A stretch of 45,894 bases of DNA from Burkholderiaceae bacterium (GCA_023954135.1 JAMLIN010000035.1:1-45894); one strand, 5' to 3'; positions 16,865 through 28,104 are shown, counted from the stretch's first letter. Program-made: numbers and translations. The notes: a model not told the origin generated them from the sequence alone.

Positions 16865-17980
16865 ATGAGCATGAAACTCGGAATGGTCGGCTGGCGCGGC
16901 ATGGTCGGCTCGGTGCTGATGCAGCGGATGCGCGAGGAGAACGACTTCGATCTCGTCGAGCCGACTTTCTTCAGCACATCGAACGCCGGTGGCCGGGCGC
17001 CGCTGGGCACGGCGCCCCTGGCCGACGCGAGCTCGATCGAGGCGCTCGCCGCCATGGACGTGATCATCACCTGCCAGGGCGGTGACTACACCAACGACGT
17101 CCATCCCCGCCTGAGGGCCTCCGGCTGGAACGGTTTCTGGATCGATGCGGCCTCCGCCCTGCGCATGAAGGAAGACGCGGTCATCGTGCTCGATCCGCTC
17201 AATCGCAGCGTGATCGACACGGCGCTCGATGCCGGCCGGCGCGACTTCATCGGCGGCAACTGCACCGTCAGCCTGATGATGATGGCCCTGAACGGCCTGT
17301 TCGCCGAGGACCTCGTCGAGTGGATCACCGCCATGACCTACCAGGCGGCGTCGGGTGCCGGTGCGCAGAACATGCGCGAGCTGATCACCCAGATGGGGCA
17401 GTTGCACGCGAGCGCTGCGGATCTCCTCGCCGACCCCGGGTCGGCGATCCTCGAGATCGACCGGCGGGTCGCCGATGCGATGCGCTCGCCCGGTTTCGCG
17501 ACGGAGAACTTCGGTGCGCCGCTCGCCGGCAGCCTGATCCCCTGGATCGACAAGGATCTGGGCGACGGCATGTCGCGCGAGGAGTGGAAGGGCGACGCCG
17601 AATGCAACAAGATCATGGGCCGTCCCGCGAGCGGCCCCGGCCATGTGCCGATCGAGAGCCTCTGCGTACGAATCGGGGCGATGCGCTGCCACAGCCAGGC
17701 CTTGACCATCAAGCTGCGTCGGGACCTGCCGCTGCCGGAAATCGAATCACTGATCGCTCGTGGTAATGAGTGGATTCGATATATCGAAAATTCCCGGGAG
17801 CCGAGCATCGCAAGCCTGTCGCCCGCGGTCGTGACCGGCCAGCTCGACATCGCGGTGGGCCGGGTTCGCAAGCTGGCGATGGGTCCGCAGTACATCAGCG
17901 CCTTCACGGTCGGCGATCAGCTGCTCTGGGGCGCCGCTGAGCCGCTGCGACGCATGCTGCGCATCCTGGCGTCGCGATAA
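16865..17980 (+). CDS. asd: Aspartate-semialdehyde dehydrogenase
   Basis: A 371-residue enzyme of the Gram-negative Asd type, making aspartate semialdehyde for lysine/diaminopimelate, threonine and methionine. The N-terminus [18 protein letters not shown] is the NADP-binding motif, and the catalytic cysteine is Cys133 in [10 protein letters not shown]. The ATG at 16865 is used; a second ATG two codons later is equally good. It ends the leucine/aspartate gene run. Confidence 0.96.
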   Translation: MSMKLGMVGWRGMVGSVLMQRMREENDFDLVEPTFFSTSNAGGRAPLGTAPLADASSIEALAAMDVIITCQGGDYTNDVHPRLRASGWNGFWIDAASALRMKEDAVIVLDPLNRSVIDTALDAGRRDFIGGNCTVSLMMMALNGLFAEDLVEWITAMTYQAASGAGAQNMRELITQMGQLHASAADLLADPGSAILEIDRRVADAMRSPGFATENFGAPLAGSLIPWIDKDLGDGMSREEWKGDAECNKIMGRPASGPGHVPIESLCVRIGAMRCHSQALTIKLRRDLPLPEIESLIARGNEWIRYIENSREPSIASLSPAVVTGQLDIAVGRVRKLAMGPQYISAFTVGDQLLWGAAEPLRRMLRILASR

Positions 17981-18184
17981 TGTGGTATTTGCGAATTCGC
18001 GAGGAGGTTCGCTGCCTGCGCGAATCGAATTGATGAATCCATCCATCGTCAACGCGGAACAACGCTCGCAGATAGCGAGTGAACCTTCCGCTTTGCTTCA
18101 GCTTGCGAGGGCAAGTTACTGATGTTAGCCTCAAAAGATCGAGAAGCACGTCTGGGGAAAACCGTGCCGTCACGGAAAATCAGA

Positions 18185-21100
18185 ATGAATCAACCCCGAC
18201 TCGTGCCTACACCGGCTGCCTTTGCGGTCGCCGTTGCCGTGGCCGTCTCCGGGGGACTGTTTCTTCCACAGGATTCTCATGCCGCCGGGCTGGGGCGCCT
18301 GACCGTCCAGTCGGCGCTGGGCCAGCCCTTGCGGGCCGAAGTCGAGATCACATCCCTTTCCCCGGAAGAATCCTCTTCGCTCGTCGCCAGGCTGGCGACG
18401 CCGGAAGCCTTTCGCCAGGCGGGCCTGGAATACAACCCGGCGCTCACCGGGCTGAATTTCCAGATCGATCGCCGCTCCGACGGCCGGGCCGTGGTCCGGA
18501 TCTCATCGAACCGGCCGATCAACGAGCCCTTCGTCGATCTGCTGGTCGAGCTGAACTGGGCCTCGGGCAAGTTCGCCCGCGAATACACCTTCCTGCTCGA
18601 TCCGCCCGAACTGCAGGTCGGACGCGCCAATACGGTGGAAGGTGGCACGAGCGCCAGTGCTCCGGTCGCACCCAGCGCCAGCATGACGAGCGCCGCGCCT
18701 GCAGCTGCGGCCCCCGTGAGCCCGGCCGCAGCCGCACCCGTGGCAACCGCGCCCGTGGCGGCGGCACCGACGCCGGCCGCCACGCCGCTTGCGCAGGCGC
18801 CTGCTCCCGCGGCCGCGCCGCCGGCCCGCCCGGCGATGGCACCTGCGCCCGCACCGGCGCGCCCGAGCGCGGTCGAGGTCGGCCGTGGCGACGTTCTGGC
18901 CGACATCGCGGAGCGGGTCCGACCCGCCGGCGTGTCGCTCAACCAGGCGATCGTCTCGATCTACCGGGCCAATCCGAATGCCTTCTTCGGCAGCGTGCAC
19001 CAGATGCGCGCCGGGGCCACGCTCGAGATCCCGTCCGAAAGCCAGATGCGCTCGCTCTCGTCGGCCGAGGTCAACGCCGAGATGCGCGCCAGCCTGCAGG
19101 CATTCAACGAATACCGGAACCGTCTGGCCGGCAATGCGCGTGCGGTCGGTGGCCAGCAGGGCGGACAGCAGGCCAGCGGCACCGTCGGCCAGGCGCCTGC
19201 GCCCGCCGATTCCGCTGTCGTCGGCGACCAGCTCCGGCTCTCGACCGGCGGCACCGGCGCCGGGGTGGCCGGAGCAGCCACCGGCTCCCAGGCGGCCGAG
19301 TCCGCCGAGGTGAGCGTCGCCCGTGACAATGCGCTGCGCGAGGCGCAGTCGCGCGTCGACGAGCTCGAGAAGAACGTCGGCGATCTCCAGAGGCTCCTCG
19401 AGCTCAAGAACCGCCAGCTCGCCGATCTGGAGCAGCAGCTCACGCAAGCCCGTCAGGCGGGGACGGCCACGACCGGCACGATCACCGCGCCGGCCGCTGC
19501 CGGCGCCGCGGCTGCTGCTGGCGGCACGCCGGCCGCGGGCGATACCGTTGCCGGAACCACCGGCGATGCGGCGACCGGATCGACCGCGGGCGATGCGCCG
19601 GCGACGTCCGATTCCGGCCAGGCCACGGCACCCGGCGCCGCGACCGATTCCATGGCAGCGCCGGCCGCTGCCGGACAGGATGGCGGCAGCGCGGCGGAAT
19701 CGACGAGCCAGCCGTCCGGCTCGTCCATGGCGGGGACCGATGCATCGACACCGGCCGAGCCGGTCTCGGCCATGCCGGCTCCAGCTCCGGCTCCGGCGCC
19801 TGCACCCGCTCCGGTCGTCACTCCCGAGCCGGCCCCGACGGCGGCGCCGAGCTTCCTCGACGAGCTGCGCGAGAACCCGTATGTCCTCCTTGGTGGCGGC
19901 GCCCTGATCCTGCTCGGCGGCTTCTACATGTGGTACAGCCGTCGGCGGCGCAAGTCGGCCGAAAGCTTCGAGGACAGCCTGGGCGGTACCGACGCCTTCA
20001 CCGCGAACTCCCTGTTCGGGACCACCGGCGGCCAGAACGTCGATACCTCCAACAGCCTGTTCACCACCAACATCCGCGACAGCGGGGTGGATGTCCACTC
20101 GACCGAGGTCGATCCGATCGCGGAAGCCGAGGTCTACATCGCCTACGGGCGCGAGGCCCAGGCCGAGGAGATCCTCAAGGAAGCCCTCAAGAAGCAGCCC
20201 GAGCGCCATGCGATCCGCTTGAAGCTGCTCGAGATTCATGCCGGGCGCAAGGATGTCGCATCGTTCAACGACCTGGCCCGCGAGATGTACGAGCAGGCCG
20301 GCGGAACCAACGAGGAATGGCCGAAGGTCGTCACCCTCGGTCTGTCGATCGATCCCGAGAATCCGCTCTATACCGGCCGCGGTGACGGCGACGGGACGCG
20401 TCCGGGCGCAATGGCCGCCGCTGGCGCGGTGGCGGGCGCGGCCGGACTGATCGAGGCCCTCGATTCGCCGCCGGGCGCCGCCGACGAGCCGCAGGCGCGT
20501 GCCGAATCCGATGCGATCAGCGATCTCGATTTCTCGCTTCCCGGCGATACCCAGGACGGCTTCGCTTCGACCGCCGCCGTGTCGTCCGATGCGGGCGCCG
20601 CTTCGCAGGACGACAACGGCCTCGACTTCTCGATCGACATCGATTCCCGGATCGGCGAGACCGACGAGCCGGGCTCGTTCAGCGGGGATGCGATAGCCGA
20701 CGTCGACCTGCCGTCGCTCGATCTCGGCGAGCCAGCCGCTTCGGCCGGTTTCGAGGCGGGGCTGACGCCCACGACGGGTGAATCGGACCTGAGCCGCGCG
20801 CTCGATGGCCGGATCGACCTGCCGTCGCTCGACCTGGGCGACGACGACGGCTTCACCACCACCGGCGTGCGGCGCGCCGCAAGCGATGTGGCCGCCGACC
20901 TGGGCGACTTCAACGTCGACATTCCCTCGCTCGAGACCCTGCGCGGGCCGGCCGATGTCGAGGCGACCGCCGTCGATCTCTCGTCGATCGGTCTCGATCT
21001 CTCGCCCGAGAGCATCTCCGGTCCGGGTGCGGGCGGCGAGGCGAATCGCTGGCAGGAGATGGCCACGAAGCTCGACCTGGCGTCGGCCTACGAGGAAATC

Positions 21101-21202
21101 GGCGACAAGGAGGGCGCCCGCGAACTGCTCGAGGAAGTGGTTCGTGGCGGCGACTCGGAACAACAACAGAAAGCACGATCGATGCTTTCAAAGATAAGTT
21201 AG
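18185..21202 (+). CDS. fimV: FimV-like cell-pole / motility assembly protein
   Basis: About 1005 residues from the ATG at 18185, which gives a typical signal peptide (hydrophobic AAFAVAVAVAVSGGLFL, cleavage near DSHA-AGLG); an in-frame ATG at 18122 would add 21 residues. The FimV N-terminal domain (GRLTVQSALGQPLRAEVEI) is followed by an Ala/Pro-rich linker, a LysM-like peptidoglycan-binding segment (VGRGDVLADIAERV), a short coiled coil and a second low-complexity linker. Then come one transmembrane helix (YVLLGGGALILLGGFYMWY), a TPR-like stretch, acidic repeats and the conserved C-terminal FimV domain (LDLASAYEEIGDKEGARELLEEV). FimV organises type IV pilus assembly at the pole in Pseudomonas. 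Confidence 0.93.
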   Translation: MNQPRLVPTPAAFAVAVAVAVSGGLFLPQDSHAAGLGRLTVQSALGQPLRAEVEITSLSPEESSSLVARLATPEAFRQAGLEYNPALTGLNFQIDRRSDGRAVVRISSNRPINEPFVDLLVELNWASGKFAREYTFLLDPPELQVGRANTVEGGTSASAPVAPSASMTSAAPAAAAPVSPAAAAPVATAPVAAAPTPAATPLAQAPAPAAAPPARPAMAPAPAPARPSAVEVGRGDVLADIAERVRPAGVSLNQAIVSIYRANPNAFFGSVHQMRAGATLEIPSESQMRSLSSAEVNAEMRASLQAFNEYRNRLAGNARAVGGQQGGQQASGTVGQAPAPADSAVVGDQLRLSTGGTGAGVAGAATGSQAAESAEVSVARDNALREAQSRVDELEKNVGDLQRLLELKNRQLADLEQQLTQARQAGTATTGTITAPAAAGAAAAAGGTPAAGDTVAGTTGDAATGSTAGDAPATSDSGQATAPGAATDSMAAPAAAGQDGGSAAESTSQPSGSSMAGTDASTPAEPVSAMPAPAPAPAPAPAPVVTPEPAPTAAPSFLDELRENPYVLLGGGALILLGGFYMWYSRRRRKSAESFEDSLGGTDAFTANSLFGTTGGQNVDTSNSLFTTNIRDSGVDVHSTEVDPIAEAEVYIAYGREAQAEEILKEALKKQPERHAIRLKLLEIHAGRKDVASFNDLAREMYEQAGGTNEEWPKVVTLGLSIDPENPLYTGRGDGDGTRPGAMAAAGAVAGAAGLIEALDSPPGAADEPQARAESDAISDLDFSLPGDTQDGFASTAAVSSDAGAASQDDNGLDFSIDIDSRIGETDEPGSFSGDAIADVDLPSLDLGEPAASAGFEAGLTPTTGESDLSRALDGRIDLPSLDLGDDDGFTTTGVRRAASDVAADLGDFNVDIPSLETLRGPADVEATAVDLSSIGLDLSPESISGPGAGGEANRWQEMATKLDLASAYEEIGDKEGARELLEEVVRGGDSEQQQKARSMLSKIS

Positions 21203-21223
21203 GTCCAGCCAGGGACCTTTTCG

Positions 21224-21248
21224 CGGGGAAGCCTGGCTTCCCCTTTTT
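21224..21248 (+). terminator. Rho-independent terminator after fimV
   Basis: A perfect 8-bp stem GGGGAAGC-CTG-GCTTCCCC followed by six T residues, 22 bp after the fimV stop. Confidence 0.93.
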
Positions 21249-21270
21249 TGTCGCCGGGCCGCCCCAAGAC

Positions 21271-21326
21271 AAAAAGCGCCCCCTCGGGGGGCAGCGCCGC
21301 CCGCTTGACGGGCAAGCGTGGGGGCC
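21271..21326. repeat. GC-rich palindromic intergenic repeat (Burkholderiales-type)
   Basis: AAAAGCGCCCCCTCGGGGGGCAGCG with a second pairing half GTGGGGGC 27 bp later. From memory, elements of this form are scattered through intergenic DNA of many Burkholderiales genomes. It lies immediately before truA and may affect its leader. Confidence 0.55.
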
Positions 21327-21346
21327 CTTTGTTTGGACCAGGCCCC

Positions 21347-22204
21347 GTGCAGCGCATCGCCCTGACCCTCGCCTACGACGGCGCCCGCTTCGATGGCTGG
21401 CAGACGCAGCCATCGGGCCGGACGGTGCAGGATGCGCTCGAGGCGTCGATCGCGGCGCTCGCGGGCCATCCGGTGAGGGTGGCCTGCGCCGGACGCACCG
21501 ATGCGGGCGTGCATGCCGCCGCCCAGGTGGTTCATTTCGACACATCGGCGCAACGCCCGCTGCACGCCTGGGTGCGAGGGGTCAACGCCCGCCTTCCCGA
21601 TGCGGTGGCGGTCCTCGATGCGCGCGTCGCGCCCGAGGGTTTCCATGCCCGCTACTCGGCATTGCGCCGGCACTATGTCTACCTGCTGCATTGCGCGCCG
21701 GTTGCCCATCCGCTGCTGGCGGGCCGTGCAGGGTGGGTGTTCAGGCCGCTGGACGTCGCGGCCATGCGCTCGGCCGCCGCCTGCCTGCTCGGCGAGCACG
21801 ATTTCAGCGCCTTCCGGGCGGCGCAATGCCAGGCGAAGAGCCCCGTGCGTACCCTCGAGCGACTGGCGGTGACGCGGCTCGCCGACCTGGTGGTGCTGGA
21901 GTTCAGCGCGAATGCCTTCCTCCACCACATGGTGCGCAACATCGTCGGCGCGCTGGTGACGGTAGGTACCGGCCGGCAATCGCCGGAATGGATCGCGCAA
22001 CTGCTCGCCTCGCGTGATCGCCGCCAGGGGCCCGCCACCTTCAGTGCCGCGGGCTTGTACCTTGCCGGCGTCGATTATGATGGCGAGATCGGCATGCATG
22101 TCGGCCGGGCCTCGGGCCTGGGCGGCGTGGCGGCCCTGGTCGGTTCCCTGGCGATGCCGGGTGTGTCGCCGTCCCGGCCGATCGATGCAGGGGATTCACC
22201 ATGA
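21347..22204 (+). CDS. truA: tRNA pseudouridine(38-40) synthase
   Basis: A 285-residue enzyme that pseudouridylates positions 38-40 in the tRNA anticodon stem. The N-terminal [14 protein letters not shown] motif and the catalytic aspartate in [11 protein letters not shown] are clear. The GTG at 21347 ([12 protein letters not shown]) is chosen because the reading frame upstream runs through the terminator and repeat region; a TTG at 21332 is possible. The stop overlaps the trpF start (ATGA). Confidence 0.95.
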   Translation: MQRIALTLAYDGARFDGWQTQPSGRTVQDALEASIAALAGHPVRVACAGRTDAGVHAAAQVVHFDTSAQRPLHAWVRGVNARLPDAVAVLDARVAPEGFHARYSALRRHYVYLLHCAPVAHPLLAGRAGWVFRPLDVAAMRSAAACLLGEHDFSAFRAAQCQAKSPVRTLERLAVTRLADLVVLEFSANAFLHHMVRNIVGALVTVGTGRQSPEWIAQLLASRDRRQGPATFSAAGLYLAGVDYDGEIGMHVGRASGLGGVAALVGSLAMPGVSPSRPIDAGDSP

Positions 22205-22851
22205 GAACGAGGATCAAGTTCTGCGGGCTGGTGCGGGCGATGGATGTCGACGCTGCCGTTTCGCTCGGGGCCGATCTCGTCGGCTTCGTCTTCTACGCGA
22301 GAAGCCCGCGCGTGGTCGACGTGCAGACTGCGGCGGCGCTGCGCGCGCGACTGCCCTCGTACGTCGGCGCAGTGGGGCTTTTCGTCAACGAGGTTCCGGC
22401 GCGCGTCGCCCAGATCGGCGAGGCGGTCGGGCTCGACCTGCTGCAGTTCCATGGCGACGAGAGCCCGCAGCTGTGCGCCGATGCCGCCCGCCGGGCCGGG
22501 CTGCCCTGGTGGCGGGCGTTGCGGGTCGGCGATGGCGCTGGTTTGCTAGAATCGCTCGCCAGCCATGGGGACGCCGAAGCCGTGCTGCTCGATGCCGACT
22601 CGAAAGCCTATGGCGGCAGTGGCGAGTCCTTCGACTGGTCGCGCGTGCCCACCGGGCACGGCCGGCCGATCGTGCTCGCGGGCGGTCTCACTCCGGAGAC
22701 CGTCGGCGGGGGGATCGAGCGGCTGGGACCGATGGCGGTCGACGTCTCCAGCGGAATCCAGGGCGACGATCCCCGGACCAAGGATGCCGCGAAGATGGCG
22801 CGCTTCGTCGCCGCGGTGATGCAGGCCGATGCCCGCCGGGCGGCCGGATGA
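22201..22851 (+). CDS. trpF: Phosphoribosylanthranilate isomerase
   Basis: A 216-residue TIM-barrel enzyme of tryptophan biosynthesis. The N-terminal [17 protein letters not shown] holds the catalytic Cys, and the catalytic Asp lies in [14 protein letters not shown]. The C-terminal phosphate-binding blocks [10 protein letters not shown] and [15 protein letters not shown] are typical. It is coupled to truA by a 4-bp overlap and lies 28 bp before trpB. Confidence 0.96.
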   Translation: MRTRIKFCGLVRAMDVDAAVSLGADLVGFVFYARSPRVVDVQTAAALRARLPSYVGAVGLFVNEVPARVAQIGEAVGLDLLQFHGDESPQLCADAARRAGLPWWRALRVGDGAGLLESLASHGDAEAVLLDADSKAYGGSGESFDWSRVPTGHGRPIVLAGGLTPETVGGGIERLGPMAVDVSSGIQGDDPRTKDAAKMARFVAAVMQADARRAAG

Positions 22852-22879
22852 AGGGCGCCCCGACGCAACGCAGGAATCG

Positions 22880-24079
22880 ATGAAACCCTACGACCTACCC
22901 GACGCGAGGGGACATTTCGGCCCCTATGGCGGCACCTTCGTCGCCGAGACGCTGATCCATGCGCTCGACGAGCTGTCGAGCGCCTACGAGCGCTACCGCG
23001 ACGATCCCGAGTTCGTCGCCGAGTTCCGTGACGAGCTCGAGCACTTCGTCGGCCGACCGAGCCCCATCTACCATGCGCGGCGCTGGTCGCAGCAGTTGGG
23101 CGGCGCGCAGATCCTGTTCAAGCGCGAGGATCTCAACCACACCGGCGCCCACAAGATCAACAACGTGATCGGCCAGGCGCTGCTGGCCCGGCGCATGGGC
23201 AAGCGGCGGATCATCGCCGAGACGGGCGCGGGCCAGCACGGCGTCGCGACCGCCACGATCTGCGCCCGCTACGGCATGGAGTGCATCGTGTACATGGGCG
23301 CCGAGGACGTCGCGCGCCAGGCGCAGAACGTCTACCGGATGAAACTGCTCGGCGCCACGGTGGTGCCCGTGGAGTCGGGCTCGCGCACCCTGAAGGATGC
23401 GCTCAACGAGGCGATGCGCGACTGGGTCACCAATGTGGAGACCACCTTCTACATCATCGGCACGGTGGCCGGCCCACACCCCTATCCGGCGATGGTGCGC
23501 GACTTCCAGCGGGTGATCGGCGAGGAATGCCGCTGGCAGATGCCGAAGCTGATGGGCCGCCAGCCCGACGTCATCGTGGCCTGCGTCGGCGGCGGCTCGA
23601 ACGCCATCGGCATCTTCCATCCCTACATCGACGAGCCGGGCGTCGAGCTGGTCGGCGTCGAAGCGGGCGGCGACGGCATCGCCTCCGGGCGCCATGCCGC
23701 CTCGCTCAACGGCGGCTCGCCCGGCGTGCTGCACGGCAATCGCACCTACCTGCTGCAGGACGACGACGGGCAGATCATCGAGACGCACTCGGTCTCGGCC
23801 GGCCTCGACTATCCCGGCGTCGGCCCCGAGCATGCCTGGCTCAAGGACTCCGGGCGCGCGCGCTACGTCGTCGTCGACGACGAGGAGGCGCTCGCGGCCT
23901 TCCACGACTGCTGCCGGATCGAGGGCATCATCCCCGCGCTGGAATCCTCCCATGCGATCGCCTGGGCGGCGCGGGTCGCCCCGGACATGGATCCGGACAA
24001 GATCATCCTCGTCAACCTGTCGGGGCGGGGCGACAAGGACATGCATACCGTCGCCCAGCGCGGCGGCATCGAATTTTGA
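22880..24079 (+). CDS. trpB: Tryptophan synthase beta chain
   Basis: A 399-residue PLP enzyme that condenses indole with serine. The PLP lysine is Lys92 in HTGAHKINN; the phosphate-binding GGGSNAIG and the catalytic LNHTGAH region are present. The ATG at 22880 has an AGGAATCG-like site before it and gives the family N-terminus ([20 protein letters not shown]). The stop lies 10 bp before trpA. Confidence 0.98.
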   Translation: MKPYDLPDARGHFGPYGGTFVAETLIHALDELSSAYERYRDDPEFVAEFRDELEHFVGRPSPIYHARRWSQQLGGAQILFKREDLNHTGAHKINNVIGQALLARRMGKRRIIAETGAGQHGVATATICARYGMECIVYMGAEDVARQAQNVYRMKLLGATVVPVESGSRTLKDALNEAMRDWVTNVETTFYIIGTVAGPHPYPAMVRDFQRVIGEECRWQMPKLMGRQPDVIVACVGGGSNAIGIFHPYIDEPGVELVGVEAGGDGIASGRHAASLNGGSPGVLHGNRTYLLQDDDGQIIETHSVSAGLDYPGVGPEHAWLKDSGRARYVVVDDEEALAAFHDCCRIEGIIPALESSHAIAWAARVAPDMDPDKIILVNLSGRGDKDMHTVAQRGGIEF

Positions 24080-24089
24080 GGCCGCGCCG

Positions 24090-24914
24090 ATGAATCCGCG
24101 TATCGCCGCGACCTTCGGCCGGCTGCGGGCAGCCGGCCGCAAGGCGCTGGTCCCCTACATCACCGTCGGCTTCCCGACGCGTGCCGTGACCCTCGATGTA
24201 CTGCACTCGAGCGTCGCGGCCGGCGCCGACATCATCGAGCTCGGCGTGCCGTTCTCGGATCCGATGGCCGACGGCCCGACGATCCAGCGGGCAAGCGAAC
24301 GCGCGCTGGCGCAAGGGGTGGGGCTGGCCGCCGTGCTGGACGTGGTCCGCGCCTTCCGGGAAACCGACGCCGAAACGCCGATCGTGCTGATGGGTTATGC
24401 CAACCCGATCGAACGCATGGGCGAGGAGCGCTTCGTCGCCAAGGCAGCCGACGCCGGTGTCGACGGCGTGCTCGTGGTCGACTATCCGCCCGAGGAATCC
24501 GGGAGCTTCGCCGCCGCCCTGTGCCAGCGCGGAATCGATCCGATCTACCTGCTCGCGCCGACCTCGACCGAAGCGCGCATCGCTTCGGTGGCCCGGCTGG
24601 CTAGCGGCTACATCTACTACGTCTCGCTCACCGGCGTGACCGGTGCCGGGCACATGGATATCGCCGACGTCGGCCGTGGCGTCGAACGCCTGCGCCGGGC
24701 CACCGAGCTGCCGATCGGCGTGGGCTTCGGCATCCGCGACGGGGAAACCGCCCGGGCGATCGCCGGCTTCGCCGACGCGGCGATCATCGGCACCCGGATG
24801 ATCCAGGTGCTCGATGACGGACCGGCCGAGAGCGCGCCCCAGCGCGCGGCCAGCTTCATCGCGTCGGTGCGTGCCGCGCTCGACGGATCCGCAACACCAG
24901 GCGAGGGCGCCTGA
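24090..24914 (+). CDS. trpA: Tryptophan synthase alpha chain
   Basis: A 274-residue TIM-barrel subunit that cleaves indole-3-glycerol phosphate to indole. The catalytic Glu is in [16 protein letters not shown] and the catalytic Asp in LVVDYPPEE. The phosphate loop [10 protein letters not shown] near the C-terminus is conserved. It follows trpB directly and precedes accD. Confidence 0.97.
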   Translation: MNPRIAATFGRLRAAGRKALVPYITVGFPTRAVTLDVLHSSVAAGADIIELGVPFSDPMADGPTIQRASERALAQGVGLAAVLDVVRAFRETDAETPIVLMGYANPIERMGEERFVAKAADAGVDGVLVVDYPPEESGSFAAALCQRGIDPIYLLAPTSTEARIASVARLASGYIYYVSLTGVTGAGHMDIADVGRGVERLRRATELPIGVGFGIRDGETARAIAGFADAAIIGTRMIQVLDDGPAESAPQRAASFIASVRAALDGSATPGEGA

Positions 24915-24953
24915 GAGCGCTCCGTATTTCATGCTCACGAGGGAGAAGCCACG

Positions 24954-25823
24954 ATGAGTTGGCTCGACAAGCTGCTGCCACCACGGATCAAGAAGCCCAG
25001 TGGCAGCGGCAAGCGGGTGCCCGAGGGCGTCTGGGTCAAGTGCCCGTCCTGCGAGACGGTGCTGTACTCGGCCGACCTCGAGACGAATCTTCATGTCTGC
25101 CCCAAATGCGCGCATCACCTGCGCATCGGCGCCCGGGCGCGGCTCGATTCGCTGCTCGACCCGGACGGACGCAGCGAGATCGGGGCCGAGGTCCTGCCGA
25201 TCGACACCCTGAAGTTCAAGGACAGCCGCAAGTATCCCGATCGCCTCCAGGAAGCGACCACGCAGACCGGCGAGACCGAGGCGCTGGTGGTGATGGGCGG
25301 CTCGATCCGCTCGCTGCCGGTGGTGGTCGCCTGCTTCGAGTTCGAGTTCATGGGCGGGTCGATGGGTTCGGTGGTCGGCGAGCGTTTCGTGCGTGGTGTC
25401 GCGGCTGCGCTCGAGCAGCGGGTGCCCTTCATCTCGGTGGCGGCCTCGGGCGGCGCGCGCATGCAGGAAGGGCTGCTGTCGCTGATGCAGATGGCCAAGA
25501 CGACCGCCATGCTGTCGCGCCTGGCCGAGGCGCGGCTACCCTACATCTCGGTGCTGACCGATCCCACGATGGGCGGCGTCTCGGCGAGCTTCTGCTTTCT
25601 CGGCGATGTGGTCATCGCCGAGCCCCAGGCGCTGATCGGCTTCGCCGGGCCGCGGGTGATCGAGCAGACGGTGCGCGAGAAGCTGCCCGAGGGTTTCCAG
25701 CGGGCCGAGTTCCTGCTTGAGAAGGGCGCGATCGACATGATCGTCGATCGCCGCAACATGCGCGACGAGATCGCCGAGCTGCTGGCGCTCCTGCAGAAGC
25801 AGCCGGCCGAAGCCCTGTCCTGA
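24954..25823 (+). CDS. accD: Acetyl-CoA carboxylase carboxyltransferase subunit beta
   Basis: A 289-residue subunit that with AccA transfers the carboxyl group from biotin to acetyl-CoA. The N-terminal zinc ribbon is CPSC then CPKC about 19 residues later. The crotonase-like core has [22 protein letters not shown] and [12 protein letters not shown]. The TGA shares a base with the ATG of folC, so translation is probably coupled. Confidence 0.97.
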   Translation: MSWLDKLLPPRIKKPSGSGKRVPEGVWVKCPSCETVLYSADLETNLHVCPKCAHHLRIGARARLDSLLDPDGRSEIGAEVLPIDTLKFKDSRKYPDRLQEATTQTGETEALVVMGGSIRSLPVVVACFEFEFMGGSMGSVVGERFVRGVAAALEQRVPFISVAASGGARMQEGLLSLMQMAKTTAMLSRLAEARLPYISVLTDPTMGGVSASFCFLGDVVIAEPQALIGFAGPRVIEQTVREKLPEGFQRAEFLLEKGAIDMIVDRRNMRDEIAELLALLQKQPAEALS

Positions 25824-27139
25824 TGAGCGATCCGGCCGCTGCCGCGCCGGGCTACGGCGGGCCTGCGCTCGCCGCCTGGCTCGATCGGCTCGAGCGCCTG
25901 CATCCGCGGGCCATCGAGCTCGGCCTCGAGCGTGCCGGCGCTGTCGCGGCCCGGCTCGGCCTGCGCTTCGACTGCAAGGTGTTCGTCGTGGCGGGCACCA
26001 ACGGCAAGGGCTCGACCTGCGCGATGCTCGAAGCGATCCTGCTCGCCGCGGGATACCGGGTCGGCCTCTATACCTCGCCGCACCTGGTGCACTTCAACGA
26101 GCGCGTCCGCATCGACGGCGTCGCGCTCGAGGACGCCCGCATCGTGGCCGCGCTCGAGGAGGTCGATGCCGCGCGCGGGGACGTCTCGCTGACCTACTTC
26201 GAGTTCACCACGCTCGCGCTCGCCCGCATCCTCTCGCAGGCCGGCCTCGATGCGGTGATCCTCGAGGTCGGGCTGGGCGGGCGACTCGATGCGGTGAATC
26301 TCTTCGATGCCGATTGCGCGATCGTGACCTCGATCGACATCGACCATGCCCAGTGGCTCGGCGAATCGCGCGAAGCGATCGGTCTGGAGAAGGCGCACGT
26401 CTTTCGAGCGGGCCGGCCGGCGATCTGCAGCGATCCGCAGCCGCCGGCTTCCCTGGTCGCCCATGCCGAGGCGATCGGTGCCGATCTCTGGCTCTTCGGA
26501 CGGGACTTCAACTATGCCGGCGACCGGCAGCAGTGGTCCTGGGGCGGGCGCGCCCATCGCCGCAACAGTCTCGCCTATCCGGCGCTGCGCGGGGCGAACC
26601 AGCTGCTCAACGCCGCTGGCGTGCTCGCCGCGCTCGATGCGCTGCGCGACGCGCTGCCGGTGCCGCAGCATGCGGTGCGCCGCGGCCTTGCCCAGGTGGA
26701 GCTGGCCGGGCGCTTCCAGGTGCTGCCCGGCCGGCCGTCGATCGTGCTCGACGTTGCGCACAATCCGCACGCGGCGGCGCATCTCGCGACCAATCTCGAG
26801 CAGATGGGTTTCTTCCCGGCGACCTGGGCGGTGTTCGGTGCCATGGGCGACAAGGATCTCGACGGCATCATCGCCGCGATGGCCCCGGTGGTGAACCACT
26901 GGATCACGGTATCCCTGCCCGGCGAGCGCGCCGCGCAAGGGGCCGATCTCGCCGCGCGGCTGCGGGCCAACGGCATCGGCGGCGAGGGTGATCGCCATAG
27001 CGTCACCGTTGCGGCGACACCCGTCGACGGGCTCGAGACCGCCCTCGGTGCAGTGCACGATGCTGATAGAATCGTCGTCTTCGGATCGTTCCTGACCGTT
27101 GCCGATGTGCTCGGCAGGTGGCGGCGGTCGCGGGGCTGA
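25823..27139 (+). CDS. folC: Bifunctional dihydrofolate / folylpolyglutamate synthase
   Basis: A 438-residue Mur-ligase-like enzyme that adds glutamate to dihydropteroate and to folates. The ATP-binding P-loop is VAGTNGKGSTCAMLE near residue 60, followed by YTSPHLVHFNERVRIDG and EVGLGGRLDAVN. The C-terminal domain holds LDVAHNPHAA. The ATG overlaps the accD stop by one base. Confidence 0.96.
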   Translation: MSDPAAAAPGYGGPALAAWLDRLERLHPRAIELGLERAGAVAARLGLRFDCKVFVVAGTNGKGSTCAMLEAILLAAGYRVGLYTSPHLVHFNERVRIDGVALEDARIVAALEEVDAARGDVSLTYFEFTTLALARILSQAGLDAVILEVGLGGRLDAVNLFDADCAIVTSIDIDHAQWLGESREAIGLEKAHVFRAGRPAICSDPQPPASLVAHAEAIGADLWLFGRDFNYAGDRQQWSWGGRAHRRNSLAYPALRGANQLLNAAGVLAALDALRDALPVPQHAVRRGLAQVELAGRFQVLPGRPSIVLDVAHNPHAAAHLATNLEQMGFFPATWAVFGAMGDKDLDGIIAAMAPVVNHWITVSLPGERAAQGADLAARLRANGIGGEGDRHSVTVAATPVDGLETALGAVHDADRIVVFGSFLTVADVLGRWRRSRG

Positions 27140-27189
27140 CCCGCAGCCGGCGCTCCGGTGCAGGCGATCTCCCTGGTGACACCTACTCG

Positions 27190-28104
27190 ATGGCAAAGAG
27201 CGCAGCACGCAGCCAGTCCGAACAGGATCCGGCGCTTCCGCAGACCAGGCGGGCGCGTCGCCGCCTGATCGGGGCGGCGGCACTCGCCATCGCCGCGGCG
27301 ATCGTCCTCACGCTCGTGCTCGATTCCGAGCCGCGCGGCACGATCCGCGAGGTCGAGGTGTCGATCCCCTCGCGTGCCGGCCAGTCCGCCGATGCGGGCC
27401 GGGCGGCGCAGCCGCCCCATTCGCCCCAGCCGGGCCCCGCTGCCCGGCCCGATTCCGCCGCTGCCGTCGAGGGCAGGGTGGCCGCGCCGATCGTACCGCC
27501 GCCCGACGATGCGCCGGCGGAATCCGCCGAGGCGCCCGCCGAGCCCGCCGCGTCGCCTGCGCCTGCCGGGCAGCCCGATCGCCGGCCGGCGGAGACGCCT
27601 GCGCCGGCGGAGCAGGCTGGCGCATCGGCCGAGGACAGGCCGTCGCAGCCGACGAGCGGATCTCCCGCCAAGCGGCGCAGCCCTGGTGCCGATATTGCCG
27701 AGAGCCCGAAGCCGGCCGATGCCGGCGCCCGCGGCACGGGTGTCGCGCCCGGTCCCAGGGCGGCGCCCGACCAGCCCGGCGCCGCGCAGGCCCAGCCGAG
27801 GACCCAGCCGGGCAAGGGCCCCGTCGCGGGATCCACTACCACTACCGCCGGCGCGCCTGCCGCTGCGGCGCAGGGGCGCTTCTCGGTCCAGGTTGGCGCC
27901 TTCTCGAGCGACGAAACCGCCCAGGCGCAGGCGAAGCGGGTGCGCGACGCCGGACTGCCCGTCTTCACCGAGAAAGTGCTCACCTCACAAGGCACCCGCA
28001 TCCGGGTCCGGGCCGGTCCCTTCGGCAGCCACGAAGAGGCCCAGCGCGCGAGCGCGAAGCTCAAGCTGGCCGGTGTCGAGTCGGCGGCCATCATCCAGCC
28101 GTGA
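27190..28104 (+). CDS. SPOR-domain protein (DedD-like)
   Basis: A 304-residue inner-membrane protein. After a basic cytoplasmic start there is one transmembrane helix (about residues 26-44), a long Pro/Ala-rich periplasmic linker and a C-terminal SPOR domain (FSVQVGAFSSDETAQAQAKR to the end) that binds denuded septal peptidoglycan. The position between folC and cvpA is that of DedD. The ATG at 27190 is chosen because it leaves a short basic N-terminus. It overlaps cvpA. Confidence 0.9.
   Translation: MAKSAARSQSEQDPALPQTRRARRRLIGAAALAIAAAIVLTLVLDSEPRGTIREVEVSIPSRAGQSADAGRAAQPPHSPQPGPAARPDSAAAVEGRVAAPIVPPPDDAPAESAEAPAEPAASPAPAGQPDRRPAETPAPAEQAGASAEDRPSQPTSGSPAKRRSPGADIAESPKPADAGARGTGVAPGPRAAPDQPGAAQAQPRTQPGKGPVAGSTTTTAGAPAAAAQGRFSVQVGAFSSDETAQAQAKRVRDAGLPVFTEKVLTSQGTRIRVRAGPFGSHEEAQRASAKLKLAGVESAAIIQP

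Noticed and set aside
18503-21166. Long minus-strand open frame (887 codons) opposite fimV
   Set aside because: Arg/Gly-rich low-complexity translation; it mirrors the fimV repeats and has no family resemblance.
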